Part shown: piece by piece, positions 5,173 through 5,292 of the stretch
Layout: the number at the start of each line of letters is the position of its first letter
How positions within the stretch are numbered: position 1 is the first letter of the stretch
DNA from: Pseudomonadota bacterium
GTDB lineage: Bacteria; Pseudomonadota; Alphaproteobacteria; Rhizobiales; Rhizobiaceae
DNA length: 5,292 nucleotides
Direction: 5' to 3'
Assembly: GCA_023428515.1 (NCBI GenBank)
Contig: JAEYXI010000389.1
Location: forward strand, 1 to 5,292
Notes under the pieces: model-generated
What the model saw: only the letters and a program-made list of their open reading frames with translations
Told to the model about the DNA's origin: nothing
Databases searched by the model: none
Translations under genes and position numbers: made by a program

Positions 5173-5292
5173 TCACGGGGTGAAGATCAGAACGTGAGAG
5201 CGGACGCCGACCGAGTACCCGTAAACATCCCAGGACGGCGCGGAGGGGGGTGGGCCGGGCGCCGGTATTTGGGGGGGGGGGCCGGCGGCGTG
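5173..5292 (-). CDS. virB1: C-terminal end of a probable VirB1-like lytic transglycosylase (cut by window edge)
   Basis: A minus-strand frame is open from the window edge to a TGA at 5175-5173 (39 codons). It reads as a proline/alanine-rich linker (residues about 1-19 of the fragment, with runs of PPP) followed by S-W-D-V-Y-G at about 19-24 and an aliphatic end, V-L-I-F-T-P. A proline-rich linker before a short W-D-V-(F/Y)-G tail is a layout I associate with the C-terminus of VirB1-type murein hydrolases; the catalytic domain lies outside the window. Position directly upstream of virB2 is where virB1 is expected. VirB1 cleaves peptidoglycan so that the channel can be built. The other two minus frames give less protein-like sequence here. 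The codons for one PPP run come from an 11-base C tract, so a sequencing error there could alter the first few residues. Both coding status and family are moderate calls. Confidence 0.55.
   Translation of the reverse strand, partial: HAAGPPPQIPAPGPPPSAPSWDVYGYSVGVRSHVLIFTP
5271..5281. repeat. Homopolymer run of 11 G (11 C on the coding strand)
   Basis: Eleven consecutive G bases follow TTT, and further G tracts of six, three and three lie at 5245-5259. On the coding strand this tract supplies three CCC codons of the proline-rich virB1 tail. Together the tracts could form a G-quadruplex on the plus strand. It may be a slippage-prone site or a read/assembly artefact near a sequence end. Confidence 0.6.

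Noticed and set aside
4302..5183. A 293-codon plus-strand open frame opposite the virB4 start, virB3 and virB2
   Set aside because: Antisense shadow across three clearly recognised genes; low-complexity Ala/Arg/Ser content and no family resemblance.
5176..5292. A promoter for virB2 upstream of the dyad
   Set aside because: TTTACG on the minus strand near 5222-5227 is a poor -35 and no matching -10 follows at proper spacing; the stretch also appears to be coding.

Overview
The window is an almost continuous run of conjugation-type type IV secretion (T4SS) genes, all on the minus strand, so transcription runs from position 5292 towards 1. In transcription order it holds the C-terminal end of a probable virB1 (5292-5173, cut by the window edge), virB2 pilin (5140-4811), virB3 (4811-4461), virB4 ATPase (4471-2114), virB5 minor pilin (2099-1407), an eexN-like entry-exclusion lipoprotein (1410-1177), virB6 polytopic channel protein (1131-217) and the N-terminal 43 codons of a VirB7-like lipoprotein (129-1, cut by the other edge). 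Stops and starts overlap or nearly touch from virB2 to eexN (TGATG, 11-base and ATGA junctions), as expected for one polycistronic mRNA.

The order virB1-2-3-4-5-eex-6-7 is the one known from IncN/IncW-type conjugative plasmids such as pKM101 (traL-M-A-B-C-eex-D-N). The eex gene argues for a self-transmissible plasmid or integrative conjugative element rather than an effector-translocation system. The DNA is GC-rich with strong third-position GC bias, which suits Pseudomonadota. An alphaproteobacterial host is a guess from general style, not something the sequence proves.

How the parts work together, from family knowledge: VirB1 opens the peptidoglycan; VirB4 powers extraction of VirB2 from the inner membrane and pilus assembly; VirB3 couples to VirB4; VirB5 caps the pilus; VirB6 forms the inner-membrane stalk/channel base; VirB7 is the outer-membrane core lipoprotein; EexN sits in the recipient envelope and blocks redundant transfer from donors carrying the same element. 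No relaxase, coupling protein, replication gene, insertion sequence, tRNA, rRNA or CRISPR array is visible.

The points most worth following up are: (i) the last 13 residues of EexN closely resemble the last 13 residues of VirB5, encoded immediately upstream; (ii) a perfect 11-bp inverted repeat could fold the virB7 start codon into an mRNA stem; (iii) an 11-base C run (coding strand) lies in the proline-rich end of virB1; (iv) a near-perfect dyad lies in the short virB1-virB2 gap. Long open frames on the plus strand opposite virB4 and virB2/3 are compositional shadows.
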